A stretch of 64,000 bases of DNA, from contig JAJRRA010000037.1 in NCBI GenBank assembly GCA_024279945.1, forward strand, positions 1 to 64,000, read 5' to 3'. The notes beneath the pieces were generated by a model that saw only the letters and a program-made list of their open reading frames with translations, did not search any database and was not told the origin of the DNA. Made by a program: the position numbers and the translations under genes. Shown here piece after piece: positions 42,794-52,404 of the stretch (within the stretch, counting starts at the first letter, position 1; each line of letters starts with the position of its first letter). This DNA comes from Gammaproteobacteria bacterium (GTDB taxonomy: Bacteria; Pseudomonadota; Gammaproteobacteria; Xanthomonadales; SZUA-36).

Positions 42794-44614
42794 ATGGCCA
42801 TTCCTGACATTCCCAATGCCCATGCGCTGGCGGTGTTGCTGCTGACGGTACTGGCATTGTTTTTGTTCACGCGGGAAAAAATTGCACTGGAGTCCTCCAG
42901 CCTGTTCGTACTCGTTGCCCTGGTCGTCGGTTTTGAGTTATTCCCATTCAATAGTGAACGCAGCGAAATAAGAGCTGCTGATTTCTTCTCCGGCTTCGGT
43001 CACGAAGCACTGGTTGCGGTGTGCGCACTGATGGTCGCGGGGCAGGCACTGGTTCGTACCGGAGCCCTGGAACCCGTTGGGCGCAGACTCGGACGGTTCT
43101 GGAAAAAGGCGCCTGCGATCGCACTGCTGGCTACCCTGGTGATCGGCGCGTTGCTGAGTGCCTTCATGAACAACACGCCGATTGTTGTTCTGATGCTGCC
43201 CCTGTTAATCGGCGCCGCCATCCGCAGCAAATCTTCTACCTCTGGGATTTTGCTGCCAATGGGTCTGGCCACATTGATTGGCGGCATGGGGACAACCATT
43301 GGCACCTCGACCAACCTGCTGGTCGTTTCGGTCGCTGCAGACATGGGCATGGAACGCTTCCAGATGTTTGATTTCGTCTTGCCGGTGGTGATTGCCGGCA
43401 CCCTCGCGCTGATATATCTGTGGCTGATCGCACCCCGGATCATCCCCGAGCGTCAGCCGCCGATGATGAATGTGTCGCATCGCATCTATAACACCCAACT
43501 GACCATTCCCCAGGGCCATCCACTGCTCGGCCATCACCTGTCGGAACTCATTCACAAGGCAGGCCCGGAGTTGCACGTGCAGCGTATTCTACGTGGCAAC
43601 AACCTCTATATCGCACCCTTGCCGGATGTACAGATCCACGCTGGTGATAATTTGTTGGTGAGCGATACCGTGGACCGGCTACAGGATTTCAAGGCTTTAC
43701 TCGGAGTGGAAATGCAAACGGAGCCGGACGCACAGGACGCATTACCGGCCGATGATCTGCAACTGGCCGAAGTGGCCATCACCCTGGGATCCAGCCTGCA
43801 CGGTATGAGGCTGGGCGAAGTGCGGCTGAAGGAAAAATACGGGCTTGAAATCCTGGCGCTACACAGCGCCAGCGATAGGCTGCCGTGTAAAACACCCGGA
43901 CTGCACGAACGTAAACTTCAGGCCAGCGACATACTATTGGTACAAGGCCGCGCCGATGACATCAGCCGTCTCAAAACCAGCGCCGAATTACTCGTGCTGG
44001 ACAGTACAACGGACCTCCCCCGCACCCGCAAAGCACCTCTGGCTTTGCTGATTATGGTGGTCATCGTTGCCCTGCCGGCGTTCGGCATCCTGCCGATCGC
44101 CGCCAGTGCCTTGCTTGGCGCCCTGGTATTGATCGCGACCCACTGCCTCCAGTGGCGCGATGCCATCAATGCACTGAGCACCCAGGTCATACTCATTATC
44201 GTTGCTTCCCTGGCGCTAGGCTCGGCCCTGATGAAAACCGGAGGCGCAGACTGGCTGGCGCAGGTCTTTCTCGCTATCACCTTCGGCGCACCGGCCTGGC
44301 TGGTGTTGTCCAGCCTGATGTTATTGATGGCAATAATGACCAATATTGTTTCCAACAATGCCGCAGCCGTTATCGGAACACCAATCGCCATCAGCATCGC
44401 GATGGAACTGGGGCTGCCGCTGGAACCCTTTGTGCTGGCCGTACTGTTCGGCGCCAACCTGAGTTTCGTCACACCGATGGCTTATAAAACCAACCTGCTG
44501 GTCATGACAGCCGGTGGTTACAAATTCAATGATTTCGTGAAAGTGGGCATCCCGCTAACTGTCCTGATGTGGGCCACACTCTCCCTCATCCTGTCCGTGT
44601 CATATCGTCTGTAG
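42794..44614 (+). CDS. SLC13-family permease with two TrkA-C domains
   Basis: A 606-residue inner-membrane transporter with the same layout as the gene at 2156: helix bundle (about 1-215) with SAFMNNTPIVVLMLPLLIG and LIGGMGTTIGTSTNLLVV, two TrkA-C-like domains (about 230-410), then a second helix bundle with SNNAAAVIGTPIAISIA. The motif NNTP/GTSTN is the SLC13 substrate and Na+ site. The counter-ion and substrate are not readable. It may be co-transcribed with the HTH gene (41-base gap). No good ribosome site is visible. Confidence 0.88.
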   Translation: MAIPDIPNAHALAVLLLTVLALFLFTREKIALESSSLFVLVALVVGFELFPFNSERSEIRAADFFSGFGHEALVAVCALMVAGQALVRTGALEPVGRRLGRFWKKAPAIALLATLVIGALLSAFMNNTPIVVLMLPLLIGAAIRSKSSTSGILLPMGLATLIGGMGTTIGTSTNLLVVSVAADMGMERFQMFDFVLPVVIAGTLALIYLWLIAPRIIPERQPPMMNVSHRIYNTQLTIPQGHPLLGHHLSELIHKAGPELHVQRILRGNNLYIAPLPDVQIHAGDNLLVSDTVDRLQDFKALLGVEMQTEPDAQDALPADDLQLAEVAITLGSSLHGMRLGEVRLKEKYGLEILALHSASDRLPCKTPGLHERKLQASDILLVQGRADDISRLKTSAELLVLDSTTDLPRTRKAPLALLIMVVIVALPAFGILPIAASALLGALVLIATHCLQWRDAINALSTQVILIIVASLALGSALMKTGGADWLAQVFLAITFGAPAWLVLSSLMLLMAIMTNIVSNNAAAVIGTPIAISIAMELGLPLEPFVLAVLFGANLSFVTPMAYKTNLLVMTAGGYKFNDFVKVGIPLTVLMWATLSLILSVSYRL

Positions 44615-44694
44615 AATTCCCGAACCGGCACAAGCCAATGGCACCGGGAAATCAATTCGTGGCATGATAGGATTTGGCAAACAAGAGTCCCACT

Positions 44695-45690
44695 ATGGCA
44701 AAATCGCCCTACAGACCCTTTACACCAAAACCGGAACAAATGGCGCTGATGCCCGAGACATCGGGAAATACAATCAACGGTATGGGCGAAGAAGAATTTC
44801 GCCGGGCATCGCACATCTACTGGCAGGACCCCGATACCATTGAGCACGGTAAACTGCAAAAGTGGTTCTATACCCAGGATCCGGATAACCCGGTTATCGC
44901 CAGGGCCCGTGAAGAACGGGCGGAAGTCCTGGATATTGAAATACCTCCCATCAGCGGCGAGCCTCTGCAGCAATCGGCCGAAGACTGGTCGCGGCAATTA
45001 GCCGCCTATGCCGCCACCAGGGAACTGGAACTATTCGGTATTGCAGCCCTGAAGCCGGAGTGGACCTATGAAGGGGAAACACTGGACTACCGATGGATCA
45101 TCATGCTCGGTGTCGCCCACGATTACGAGCAAATGAAGACTGCCCCGGAAGCTCCGGCCGGCGCCGAAGTTGTACGGCAATATGGGCGGGCATCAAAAGC
45201 CTGCAAAGACATCACCACATGGATAAGACAACGCGGATGGGACGCGGTCCCGCATGCGGGACCCATGGCCGGGGCCTTGTTAATGGTCCCGCCGGCACTC
45301 GAATGCGGCTTTGGCGAACTGGGCAAACACGGCTCCATTATCAACCGGGACTATGGCTCATCATTCCGGCTTGCCGCCGTGCTGACGAATGTGCCCCTGG
45401 TCCCCAGGCGTGACAAAGCGAACTACCACGTGGACGACTTCTGCAGCCGCTGCCAGGTCTGCGCCAATGCCTGCCCACCCGAGGCCATTGGATCAGAAAA
45501 GGTGGTGGTTCGCGGTAAAAGCAAGTGGTACGTAAATTTTGACAAATGCATACCGTTCTTCAATGAGCACTTCGGTTGCGGTATCTGCATCGTTGTCTGC
45601 CCGTGGAGTAAACCCGGGCGCGGGTCGAGAATCGTCGAACAACTGAAACGGCGCGCACAGCGGCAAAAGGTCCAGCAGTGGAAAAAGTAA
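44695..45690 (+). CDS. Short RdhA-like protein with two [4Fe-4S] motifs
   Basis: A 331-residue protein resembling reductive dehalogenase / epoxyqueuosine-reductase-like corrinoid iron-sulfur proteins. The C-terminal motif FCSRCQVCANACPPEAI (C249, C252, C255, C259) and CIPFFNEHFGCGICIVVCP (about 285-303) give two clusters. GSIINRDYGSSFRLAAVLTN is the substrate-pocket region. Unlike respiratory RdhA it has no twin-arginine signal or partner membrane anchor, so it is probably cytosolic. ATG 44695 is chosen over a TTG at 44674. It overlaps the next gene by 13 bases. Confidence 0.75.
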   Translation: MAKSPYRPFTPKPEQMALMPETSGNTINGMGEEEFRRASHIYWQDPDTIEHGKLQKWFYTQDPDNPVIARAREERAEVLDIEIPPISGEPLQQSAEDWSRQLAAYAATRELELFGIAALKPEWTYEGETLDYRWIIMLGVAHDYEQMKTAPEAPAGAEVVRQYGRASKACKDITTWIRQRGWDAVPHAGPMAGALLMVPPALECGFGELGKHGSIINRDYGSSFRLAAVLTNVPLVPRRDKANYHVDDFCSRCQVCANACPPEAIGSEKVVVRGKSKWYVNFDKCIPFFNEHFGCGICIVVCPWSKPGRGSRIVEQLKRRAQRQKVQQWKK

Positions 45691-47498
45691 TTGAATGTGT
45701 CCCGAATTTTTCCGAAGGTCATGATCTGTCTGTGATCAGGCAAATCACCGATGCGATTGGAAGCGTGCAGGGCATCCGCCTGCTGGACGTAGATCCCGGA
45801 GAAAGCACCAATCGCACGGTCGTGACCTTTGTCGGCGAGCCTGAATCGGTCAAAGAAGCGGCTTGTCGTGGTGTTCGAAAAGCGGCTGAGTTGATTGATA
45901 TGTCAAAACACAGGGGTGAGCACGCTCGCTTTGGCGCAACGGATGTGTGCCCTTTTGTCCCGGTGGCCGGTGCAACAATGGAAGAATGCGCTGAAATTGC
46001 CCGGGAAGTAGGCCGGCGTATTGGTGAAGAACTTGGTATCCCGGTCTATCTGTACGAACACGCTGCAACCGAAGCCGGACGGAAAAACCTGGCCGATGTA
46101 CGTGCCGGTGAATACGAAGCCTTGCAGGAACGGCTGGCCCAACCGGAGTGGAAGCCCGATTTCGGACCCGCTGAGTTCAATAGAAAATCCGGTGCAACTG
46201 CTGTTGGCGCCCGTGAGTTCCTGATTGCCTACAATATCAATCTCAACACCACCGACCGGCGCTATGCCAACGAAATCGCTTACGAGATGCGGGAACGTGG
46301 CCGCTGGAAGCGCAGTGGTAATATCGACCCCTTTTACTACAAAGGCGATGTCGTTTATTTTGAAGAAGGCAAATTTGCGGATGGCAATTCCGAATTCGTG
46401 GCGGGCTCATTCGATGAACTGGCGAAGTTCTACCAGGAAAACTACGGCGCCGATCTCTACCAGCGCTATCAGGCCATCGGGCTCGATCCCGCCAACCTGG
46501 TCGGGCGGCCGGTGTACAAAGACGGCATGTTCACCCACCTCAAGGGCATCGGCTGGGTGGTTGACGATTACCACTGTGCCCAGATTTCCCTCAACCTGAC
46601 CCATTACAACGTCACACCACCGCACGATGTATTGGAAGCCGCCCGCGCATTGGCGGCGAAACGCGGCATTGTTGTTACCGGCTCGGAAATTGTCGGTGTA
46701 GTGCCTTTCGATGCGCTGCGGCAAGCCGGCCGGTTTTATCTCCGCCGGATGCAAAAATCCACCGGTATCCCGACTCGCGACGTGGTAACGACTGCGGTTC
46801 AGGCCATGGGGCTTAATGACGTCGCCGAGTTTGATATCGATAAAAAGGTCATCGGCATGCCGGTGCATGACGGCCCGCTGGTCGGCATGAAAGTGGCTGA
46901 TTTTATTGATGAGGTTTCGCGTGACACACCGGCGCCCGGTGGTGGTTCGATCGCCGCGATGGCCGGTGCCCTGGGTTCAGCCCTGGCCTCGATGGTGGTT
47001 AATCTGTCGATTGGAAAAGGCGAGTTTGATCCCCGCTACGATGAACTGTGCCAACTGGCTGAGAGAGCACAATCTGTTAAAGACGACCTCGTGCGGGCTG
47101 TCGATGCGGATACCGAAGCATTCAACGAAGTGATCACCGGGCTGCGTATGGCCAAAGATACCCCTGAACAACTGGCGCTTCGCTCGAAGGCCATTCAGGC
47201 AGGTTACAAACTAGCCACTGAAGTGCCCTTGCGAACGGCCGAACTGTGCGGGGAAGTTCTGAATCTATGCCAGAGCGTTGCCGATATCGGCAACAAGGCA
47301 GTTATGAGCGATGCCGGGGTTGGCGCCCTGATGGCTTACGCCGGCGTCCAGAGCGCTATCCACAACGTGCGCATCAACCTGCCGCACACCAAAGACGAGG
47401 CTTTTATCCACAAGATGAAAGCTGAACTGGACCGACTGCTGGCCGAGTCCAAAGCAATCTGCGAGGCAATTCAACAACAGGTGGAAAGCAGTTTTTGA
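45678..47498 (+). CDS. ftcD: Fused glutamate formiminotransferase / formiminotetrahydrofolate cyclodeaminase
   Basis: A 606-residue bifunctional folate enzyme. The N-terminal half (about 1-300) is the formiminotransferase, with VIECVPNFSEGHDLSVI, ARFGATDVCPFVPV and GATAVGAREFLIAYN. The C-terminal part (about 400-606) is the cyclodeaminase, with DTPAPGGGSIAAMAGALGSA and ADIGNKAVMSDAGVGALM. Together they turn formiminoglutamate plus THF into 5,10-methenyl-THF. No hut genes for histidine breakdown are adjacent; instead it overlaps an RdhA-like Fe-S gene. Confidence 0.92.
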   Translation: MEKVIECVPNFSEGHDLSVIRQITDAIGSVQGIRLLDVDPGESTNRTVVTFVGEPESVKEAACRGVRKAAELIDMSKHRGEHARFGATDVCPFVPVAGATMEECAEIAREVGRRIGEELGIPVYLYEHAATEAGRKNLADVRAGEYEALQERLAQPEWKPDFGPAEFNRKSGATAVGAREFLIAYNINLNTTDRRYANEIAYEMRERGRWKRSGNIDPFYYKGDVVYFEEGKFADGNSEFVAGSFDELAKFYQENYGADLYQRYQAIGLDPANLVGRPVYKDGMFTHLKGIGWVVDDYHCAQISLNLTHYNVTPPHDVLEAARALAAKRGIVVTGSEIVGVVPFDALRQAGRFYLRRMQKSTGIPTRDVVTTAVQAMGLNDVAEFDIDKKVIGMPVHDGPLVGMKVADFIDEVSRDTPAPGGGSIAAMAGALGSALASMVVNLSIGKGEFDPRYDELCQLAERAQSVKDDLVRAVDADTEAFNEVITGLRMAKDTPEQLALRSKAIQAGYKLATEVPLRTAELCGEVLNLCQSVADIGNKAVMSDAGVGALMAYAGVQSAIHNVRINLPHTKDEAFIHKMKAELDRLLAESKAICEAIQQQVESSF

Positions 47499-47579
47499 TC
47501 ACTCGAAGAGATAACGGTAGCTCGGGGGGGGAGAAGCTTCCGCCAGCGACACTGCTACCACTCAATTTGAATGATACGC

Positions 47580-47774
47580 TTAGCCGATTGAACAGCTCAT
47601 ATCCTCTCCGCAGCACATGGGAGATTTGATCTTTCCATGCCCATTGGGACATTTGGATATCTGCACTTCAGTACCATTTTCCAGCTTAAGTGAGTCATTC
47701 TCCAGCGGAGCATCACATTTAGCGCAGGTGGCGTTGACACTCATTCCACATTTATCACATTCATAGGTCGCCAT
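47580..47774 (-). CDS. Small cysteine-rich zinc-ribbon protein
   Basis: A 64-residue protein with eight cysteines: CDKCGMSVNATCAKC (C6, C9, C17, C20), C42, C54-C55 and C61, plus H46. Two zinc-ribbon knuckles are likely; MCCGEDMSC resembles desulforedoxin or rubredoxin-like ends. No function is known. It is convergent with ftcD across an 81-base gap with a run of eight G and probably uses its own promoter from the 47775-47845 gap. Confidence 0.75.
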   Translation of the reverse strand: MATYECDKCGMSVNATCAKCDAPLENDSLKLENGTEVQISKCPNGHGKIKSPMCCGEDMSCSIG

Positions 47775-47845
47775 GTTTATTTCTCTCTTCAGGTATTAAA
47801 TTCAAAATTCGGAAAGCAGATTGTAACGCCGAATTGCCGCCTTGC

Positions 47846-48649
47846 CTATCCATGGATACCCCCAAAACGCAGCGACATGCAGGACAGACCACCATCAAGT
47901 AAAGCGGCCTGGCCAACGCCCATCACTTCCACCTCATACCCCGCCCGGCTAATCAATTCAGCCGTGCCGGGATAGCCTGCCGGCACCAGTACCTTACTAT
48001 TGATGCGTACCGAGTTAGCGGCCGCTTCCTCACCTGCCGGCACGGTCAGCACCTGGAACGGGGCAAAACACTCAGCCCCGCGGAGCCGCGACGTGGCGAG
48101 GATGGTTTCACTGTCCAGCACGGCGCAGTCGGATTTGAAGTGAAGCACGCTGGCCGGCGTTGTGACAGCCTGCACCGAATACCCCCAGCCAACCAGAATC
48201 TTCTTCAGGGCGGTGAATCCAACCATGTTCGTCCGTTCAGACAAGCCCACCAGGATCACCCGGTCGGTCACCAGGATATCCCCGCCATCGACACAGCCAT
48301 CCGGGCCCATCCGGTGAATTTCATGCCCCAGTTCGGACAGTGCACCGGCCATCGCAGCCGCTTCACCGGCACGCGAAGCGGCGCCCGGCCGAAGGATGAC
48401 TGTGCCTTGCGGCAGGCACAGTGCCGCATCTTCGACAAAGACGGAGTCGGGGAAGGCCTCCAGTGGAGGCAGCACTTCGACTTTCAAACCTGCCCGCTCA
48501 AGAACCCGAACGTATGCATTGTGCTCAAACTCGAAACGCCTGATATCCGGTTGACCCCGGTCAACCGCCCGCAGACCATCAACACTGCTCAAACCGGGCC
48601 TGCGCACCACGGCATGGGTGAAGTGGTATGAAAAAAAAGGGGTTTTCAT
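47846..48649 (-). CDS. Dimethylargininase (DDAH)-like guanidine hydrolase
   Basis: A 267-residue protein of the arginine-deiminase superfamily with the DDAH arrangement. FPDSVFVEDAALC (about 67-79), VLHFKSDCAVLDS with H170, and GLSCMSLRF with nucleophile C257 correspond to the known P. aeruginosa catalytic Asp, His and Cys. It likely converts NG,NG-dimethylarginine or a related methylarginine to citrulline. The ATG at 48649 lies 4 bases after the stop of the TSUP exporter; an alternative upstream frame to 48688 overlaps it. Confidence 0.85.
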   Translation of the reverse strand: MKTPFFSYHFTHAVVRRPGLSSVDGLRAVDRGQPDIRRFEFEHNAYVRVLERAGLKVEVLPPLEAFPDSVFVEDAALCLPQGTVILRPGAASRAGEAAAMAGALSELGHEIHRMGPDGCVDGGDILVTDRVILVGLSERTNMVGFTALKKILVGWGYSVQAVTTPASVLHFKSDCAVLDSETILATSRLRGAECFAPFQVLTVPAGEEAAANSVRINSKVLVPAGYPGTAELISRAGYEVEVMGVGQAALLDGGLSCMSLRFGGIHG

Positions 48650-48653
48650 GAGT

Positions 48654-49445
48654 TCAGAGAACCCCGCTGACCAGCGCCAGGCCGACACCGAAAAGAAGAA
48701 TACCGACCAGAGTCTGAATACTGCTTATTCGAACTTTGTGCAGGAATTTTTTGCCCAGCATCACACCACAGAAGGCCGAAATGGCGCCGGTCATCACCAG
48801 TGACCACCCGCTGAAGTCGCTCAGGTGACCTCCCGCAACGGTAAACAAGGCCACATAAACGGATAAGCGGGTCAGGTCCACCAAAAAACCAATCACTGCA
48901 TTGCTGCTGACAAAACGCTCGGTACTGAGGCCGGCCTTGGCGAGAAATGCCGATCTCAAGGCACCCTGATGACCTGAAAATCCACCAAAAAAACCAGACA
49001 GCATGCCACCCAGAGGCAAATAACGACGATCGAATTCGAGCGAACGAAAACGCGGCAACAATTCAAATAAGGCAAACCCCATCATTGCAAAACCGATAAT
49101 CAGCTTGACCGGAGTAATCTCGATGACGGCTTTATCACCCACCACCAGGGTGACGCTGGAATCAGACTGGGCAAGCCAGCCCAGCGCCAGGGCGCCCAAA
49201 ACCGCTGCAGCAATCGCCGGCAGCCCGAATTTCAACACCACTTCCTGGTCGGCGTGTCGCCCCAACAGGGATACCTTGAACACATTGTTGGCCCCGTGCA
49301 CCATTGCAGTAGCGACGACGGCGACTTCGGGCGGGAAAAACAAGGCGAACACGGGCAACATCATGGTTCCCAGGCCAAAACCTGAATACAGGGTAAGGCC
49401 AGCCGCCAGGAAGGCGGCGATACCAACAATCAGGAATGAAGTCAT
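48654..49445 (-). CDS. TSUP (TauE/SafE) family transporter
   Basis: A 263-residue inner-membrane protein with about eight helices. The TSUP repeat sequences are SGFGLGTMMLPVFALFFPPE (N-half) and SGFFGGFSGHQGALRSAFLA (C-half). Family members export sulfite, sulfoacetate and other organosulfonates, but many TSUP proteins have unknown substrates; none is indicated here. It is the penultimate gene of the minus-strand tyrS-to-DDAH run; a 27-base gap separates it from the dipeptidase. Confidence 0.88.
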   Translation of the reverse strand: MTSFLIVGIAAFLAAGLTLYSGFGLGTMMLPVFALFFPPEVAVVATAMVHGANNVFKVSLLGRHADQEVVLKFGLPAIAAAVLGALALGWLAQSDSSVTLVVGDKAVIEITPVKLIIGFAMMGFALFELLPRFRSLEFDRRYLPLGGMLSGFFGGFSGHQGALRSAFLAKAGLSTERFVSSNAVIGFLVDLTRLSVYVALFTVAGGHLSDFSGWSLVMTGAISAFCGVMLGKKFLHKVRISSIQTLVGILLFGVGLALVSGVL

Positions 49446-49472
49446 CACCAGCCCGTCTGAAGATTAATCCGC

Positions 49473-50684
49473 TTATTGTCCAGCCTGAGCTTGCGCATAA
49501 TCTTCCACTTCACCCCACACCCGCATCAGGTTACCGCCCATGATGCCCTGGATGTCACTGACCGTATATTCGCGCTTGAGCAGTGCCTCGATTAACGCCG
49601 GGTAGTAGGAAACATCCTTCATTCCTTCGGGCAGGCTGTCCCCTACACCATCGAAATCCGAGCCGATACCAACGTGTTCTGCACCGACCAGCTTGATTAC
49701 GTGTTCAAAATTGGCCAGCAAATCATCAAGCGTGGCATAGGGAAAGGGATGTTCCTTGCGGTAGTCTTTCTGGAATTGCTTCGCTTCCTCACCGTGCTTC
49801 TCCAGGCCGTTTTCCTCGAGGTAAGCAGCTCTCACAGCATCCATCTCATCAAACCATTCCCTTGCCTCCTGCCGCAGGAAACTCGAACCAAAATTGATCT
49901 GGATTACACCACCGTTTTTCGCCAGCGCCCGGATCATTTCATCACTCATGTTGCGCTCAAAACCGGGGGTGAAGTGTCGCGGAGAAGAATGGGAGGCAAT
50001 GACCGGAACCTTGCTGATTTCGAGCACCTGGTAAAAAGCTTCATCGGTAACATGGGAGATATCGACCATGATGCCCACCCGGTTCATCTCGGCAACCACT
50101 TCTTTGCCGAAAGGACTCAGACCGTTCCATTTTCGTTCCTTATCGTAGGAGGAATCTGAGATGTGGTTGCTCAATGAATGCGCCAGGGTGATGTACGAAA
50201 TACCCCGGTTATGGAAAAATGTCAGGTTTTCCAATTTGCCGTCAATGGGAGAGCCATTCTCCATACCCATTGCCAGGCCGATCAGTCCGTTCTCCATAGC
50301 CTTCTTCGCATCATCCGTCGATTTAACCAGGGCAAATTTCCCGGGTGCTCGACCGACCAGGGCCTCCACCGAATCGATCAACTGATTGGCCAAAGCGTAG
50401 CTGGTGCCTTCTGCTTCAGCTTCCGCCGGTGTGTAAATAGACATGAAAGGAATATTCAGACCGCCGCTGCGGGCGCGCGGGTAGTCAAACTCACCATCCT
50501 CGGTGCTTTGCGTTACATCCTCCCACCCGTTGAACAGGCGGTAAGGCACGTCGATATGCGTATCGACAATCATGCTCCTTTGGGCCAGCGTGCCGGCGGT
50601 TGCAGACAGGTCGGCTTCCTCGGCCGAAACCCCAGCAGAAACAGCCAGCGCGGACAGCAGGAAAGACAAAGATTTCAATTTCAT
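49473..50684 (-). CDS. Membrane dipeptidase (M19 renal dipeptidase family), secreted
   Basis: A 403-residue zinc dipeptidase with a cleavable signal peptide (MKLKSLSFLLSALAVSAGVSA). Metal ligands are in MIVDTHIDVPYRL (HxD), the acidic MENGSPIDG loop, VIASHSSPRHFTPGFERN (His) and HVGIGSDFDGVG (Asp). Its substrate range (L,D- or D-amino-acid dipeptides) is not readable. The 5' end overlaps the Nudix stop by 4 bases. It may release amino acids from peptidoglycan or food peptides in the periplasm. Confidence 0.92.
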   Translation of the reverse strand: MKLKSLSFLLSALAVSAGVSAEEADLSATAGTLAQRSMIVDTHIDVPYRLFNGWEDVTQSTEDGEFDYPRARSGGLNIPFMSIYTPAEAEAEGTSYALANQLIDSVEALVGRAPGKFALVKSTDDAKKAMENGLIGLAMGMENGSPIDGKLENLTFFHNRGISYITLAHSLSNHISDSSYDKERKWNGLSPFGKEVVAEMNRVGIMVDISHVTDEAFYQVLEISKVPVIASHSSPRHFTPGFERNMSDEMIRALAKNGGVIQINFGSSFLRQEAREWFDEMDAVRAAYLEENGLEKHGEEAKQFQKDYRKEHPFPYATLDDLLANFEHVIKLVGAEHVGIGSDFDGVGDSLPEGMKDVSYYPALIEALLKREYTVSDIQGIMGGNLMRVWGEVEDYAQAQAGQ

Positions 50685-51268
50685 GTGTGACTCCAGATTT
50701 CGGGGTCACGCAGGTCACCCCAGGATTCATTGTTACCATCGGGCCGGATATCGTAATCCAGCATACGATCACCATCGAAGATCCAGCGGGTGATGAAGCG
50801 TTCACCGCGAATGACCATCGGCAACCAGTATTGATCGTCTTCCCACATCTTCTCGTAAGGAATTTCATTCACCGGCACCCACAGGGGTTTTGCCTCACGG
50901 GATTCGCTTGGAGTGCCGGCAAAATCCTGGCAACGGTATACCCACACGTGGATGGAGTAGCCGTCGACGAACTGGAAGCGGTGCTGGCCGCAATACTCCA
51001 GCCCGGATACCGTGATACCCAGTTCTTCCTGGCATTCACGCACCGCGCAGGCCTCGGGCGTTTCACCGGGCTCTACTTTGCCGCCGGGTCCGTTGACCTT
51101 GCCCTTGCCCAGTCCGGTCTTTTTATTGATCAGCAGAATTTCACCATCGCGAATCACGAACACCAGCGTGGCCGGGTCCGTAGCCTGCCAGTTTGCCCAG
51201 TCGATATCCGACAGTTGCCGGAAGGCGAATGGTTTCGTCGTGGACTGCTTCACAACAGGCTTCTTCAT
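50681..51268 (-). CDS. Nudix hydrolase, probable MutT/Orf17-like
   Basis: A 195-residue Nudix protein. The Nudix box, starting GKVEPGETPEACAVRE and ending QEELGI, spans about residues 63-85. The N-terminal half has a short extension and the C-terminal part (GERFITRWIFDGDRMLDYDI) is outside the catalytic fold. 8-oxo-dGTP or a related nucleotide is the usual substrate, but other activities are possible. It overlaps tyrA by 4 bases and the dipeptidase by 4 bases, so it is in the middle of the operon. Confidence 0.85.
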   Translation of the reverse strand: MKKPVVKQSTTKPFAFRQLSDIDWANWQATDPATLVFVIRDGEILLINKKTGLGKGKVNGPGGKVEPGETPEACAVRECQEELGITVSGLEYCGQHRFQFVDGYSIHVWVYRCQDFAGTPSESREAKPLWVPVNEIPYEKMWEDDQYWLPMVIRGERFITRWIFDGDRMLDYDIRPDGNNESWGDLRDPEIWSHT

Positions 51269-52404
51269 GACCGGGAGGGCCGGGTATCAGTTTCTCCGCT
51301 GGTAAGTCGCTGTTTGGCGGCTCCCATATAACGGGTGAACACCGATTCGTCTTCCGCTGCTACCGCACTTACCAGTTCATCCAGTACCTTACGGAAATGC
51401 TCGGTCACCTCTGCAGTCTTGTCATTCCCCTGCTGGATTTCGTAGTACAAGTGTGGGTTTTCAGAAACAACCTGGGTCGCTACTGCCAGTTGCGCGTTAA
51501 AAGTAGAGCTGGAGATCTTTCTTAACAGGGGCACCGCTTCACCGCTCTGGGCCAGGGTGCTGGCAAAGGCGATATTGACCAGATGGGACAGGCCCAGCAC
51601 CCAGGCCATTACTTCATCATGATCCTCCAGGCTGAGCTCAACACAGTCGGCTGCGGTGTGAGCAAATAACTCCCTGGCCTCACGCAGCGCTTCGGCATGC
51701 CCCATATCAACGAACAGGATATGCCGCCCGGAAAGGCCAATTTCATCGGGACCAAACATCGGGTGCACGGAACACACCCGGCAACCGCTTGCACGCAATG
51801 CATCCAACCCTTCGCGCATCGGGCTTTTCAGTGAAGCAATGTCGAACACCAGGCTTTTCGGACGCAGGGTCGCCAGGCGCAGGAGAATGTCATTACTGGG
51901 CCGCAAGGGAACCGCAACCACGATCAGGTCATAGTCATCCGCGACCGCTTCCCAGTCATCCACCCGGCCAAAGGGCGTGTCACCTGTGGATGGATCGGCA
52001 ACGTCAACAGCATAGCCCACCATATCGAGGTAGCGGGACATCCAGATACCCATCCGGCCCAGGCCGCCGATTACCAGCGCACGCTGTCCCTGCCCATGTT
52101 CAGACTGAACCAGCTTGTGTGTTTCCTGCTTGCTGAGCGAATGGTGAATCAGTGTTTCAAGCACATCACGCGCGACTGCAGCAGGCAGGCCCCGGGCCTG
52201 TGCACGCGCCATACCACGCTCAATGACTTCACGCTCGCGTTCATAGTGACGCAGCGGCAAACCGGTTTTCAGCTTGTGCGATGCGATGGTGGTCACCACC
52301 GCCTGACGCTCGGCAATCAGGTCCACGATGCCGCTGTCGATCTTGTCGAGCCGCTGACGCAGTTCGAGAAGTTCCCCGGCGGTTAAAGGCAAATCACTCG
52401 ACAT
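51265..52404 (-). CDS. tyrA: Bifunctional chorismate mutase / prephenate dehydrogenase (TyrA)
   Basis: A 379-residue fusion. The chorismate mutase domain (about 1-95) begins [20 protein letters not shown]. The NAD-binding prephenate dehydrogenase part starts at [19 protein letters not shown] (about 108-126), with [16 protein letters not shown] carrying the catalytic His. It makes 4-hydroxyphenylpyruvate for tyrosine. ATG 52404 overlaps the end of tyrS by 11 bases. The tyrS-tyrA pair joins tyrosine synthesis and tRNA charging. Confidence 0.95.
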   Translation of the reverse strand: MSSDLPLTAGELLELRQRLDKIDSGIVDLIAERQAVVTTIASHKLKTGLPLRHYEREREVIERGMARAQARGLPAAVARDVLETLIHHSLSKQETHKLVQSEHGQGQRALVIGGLGRMGIWMSRYLDMVGYAVDVADPSTGDTPFGRVDDWEAVADDYDLIVVAVPLRPSNDILLRLATLRPKSLVFDIASLKSPMREGLDALRASGCRVCSVHPMFGPDEIGLSGRHILFVDMGHAEALREARELFAHTAADCVELSLEDHDEVMAWVLGLSHLVNIAFASTLAQSGEAVPLLRKISSSTFNAQLAVATQVVSENPHLYYEIQQGNDKTAEVTEHFRKVLDELVSAVAAEDESVFTRYMGAAKQRLTSGETDTRPSRS

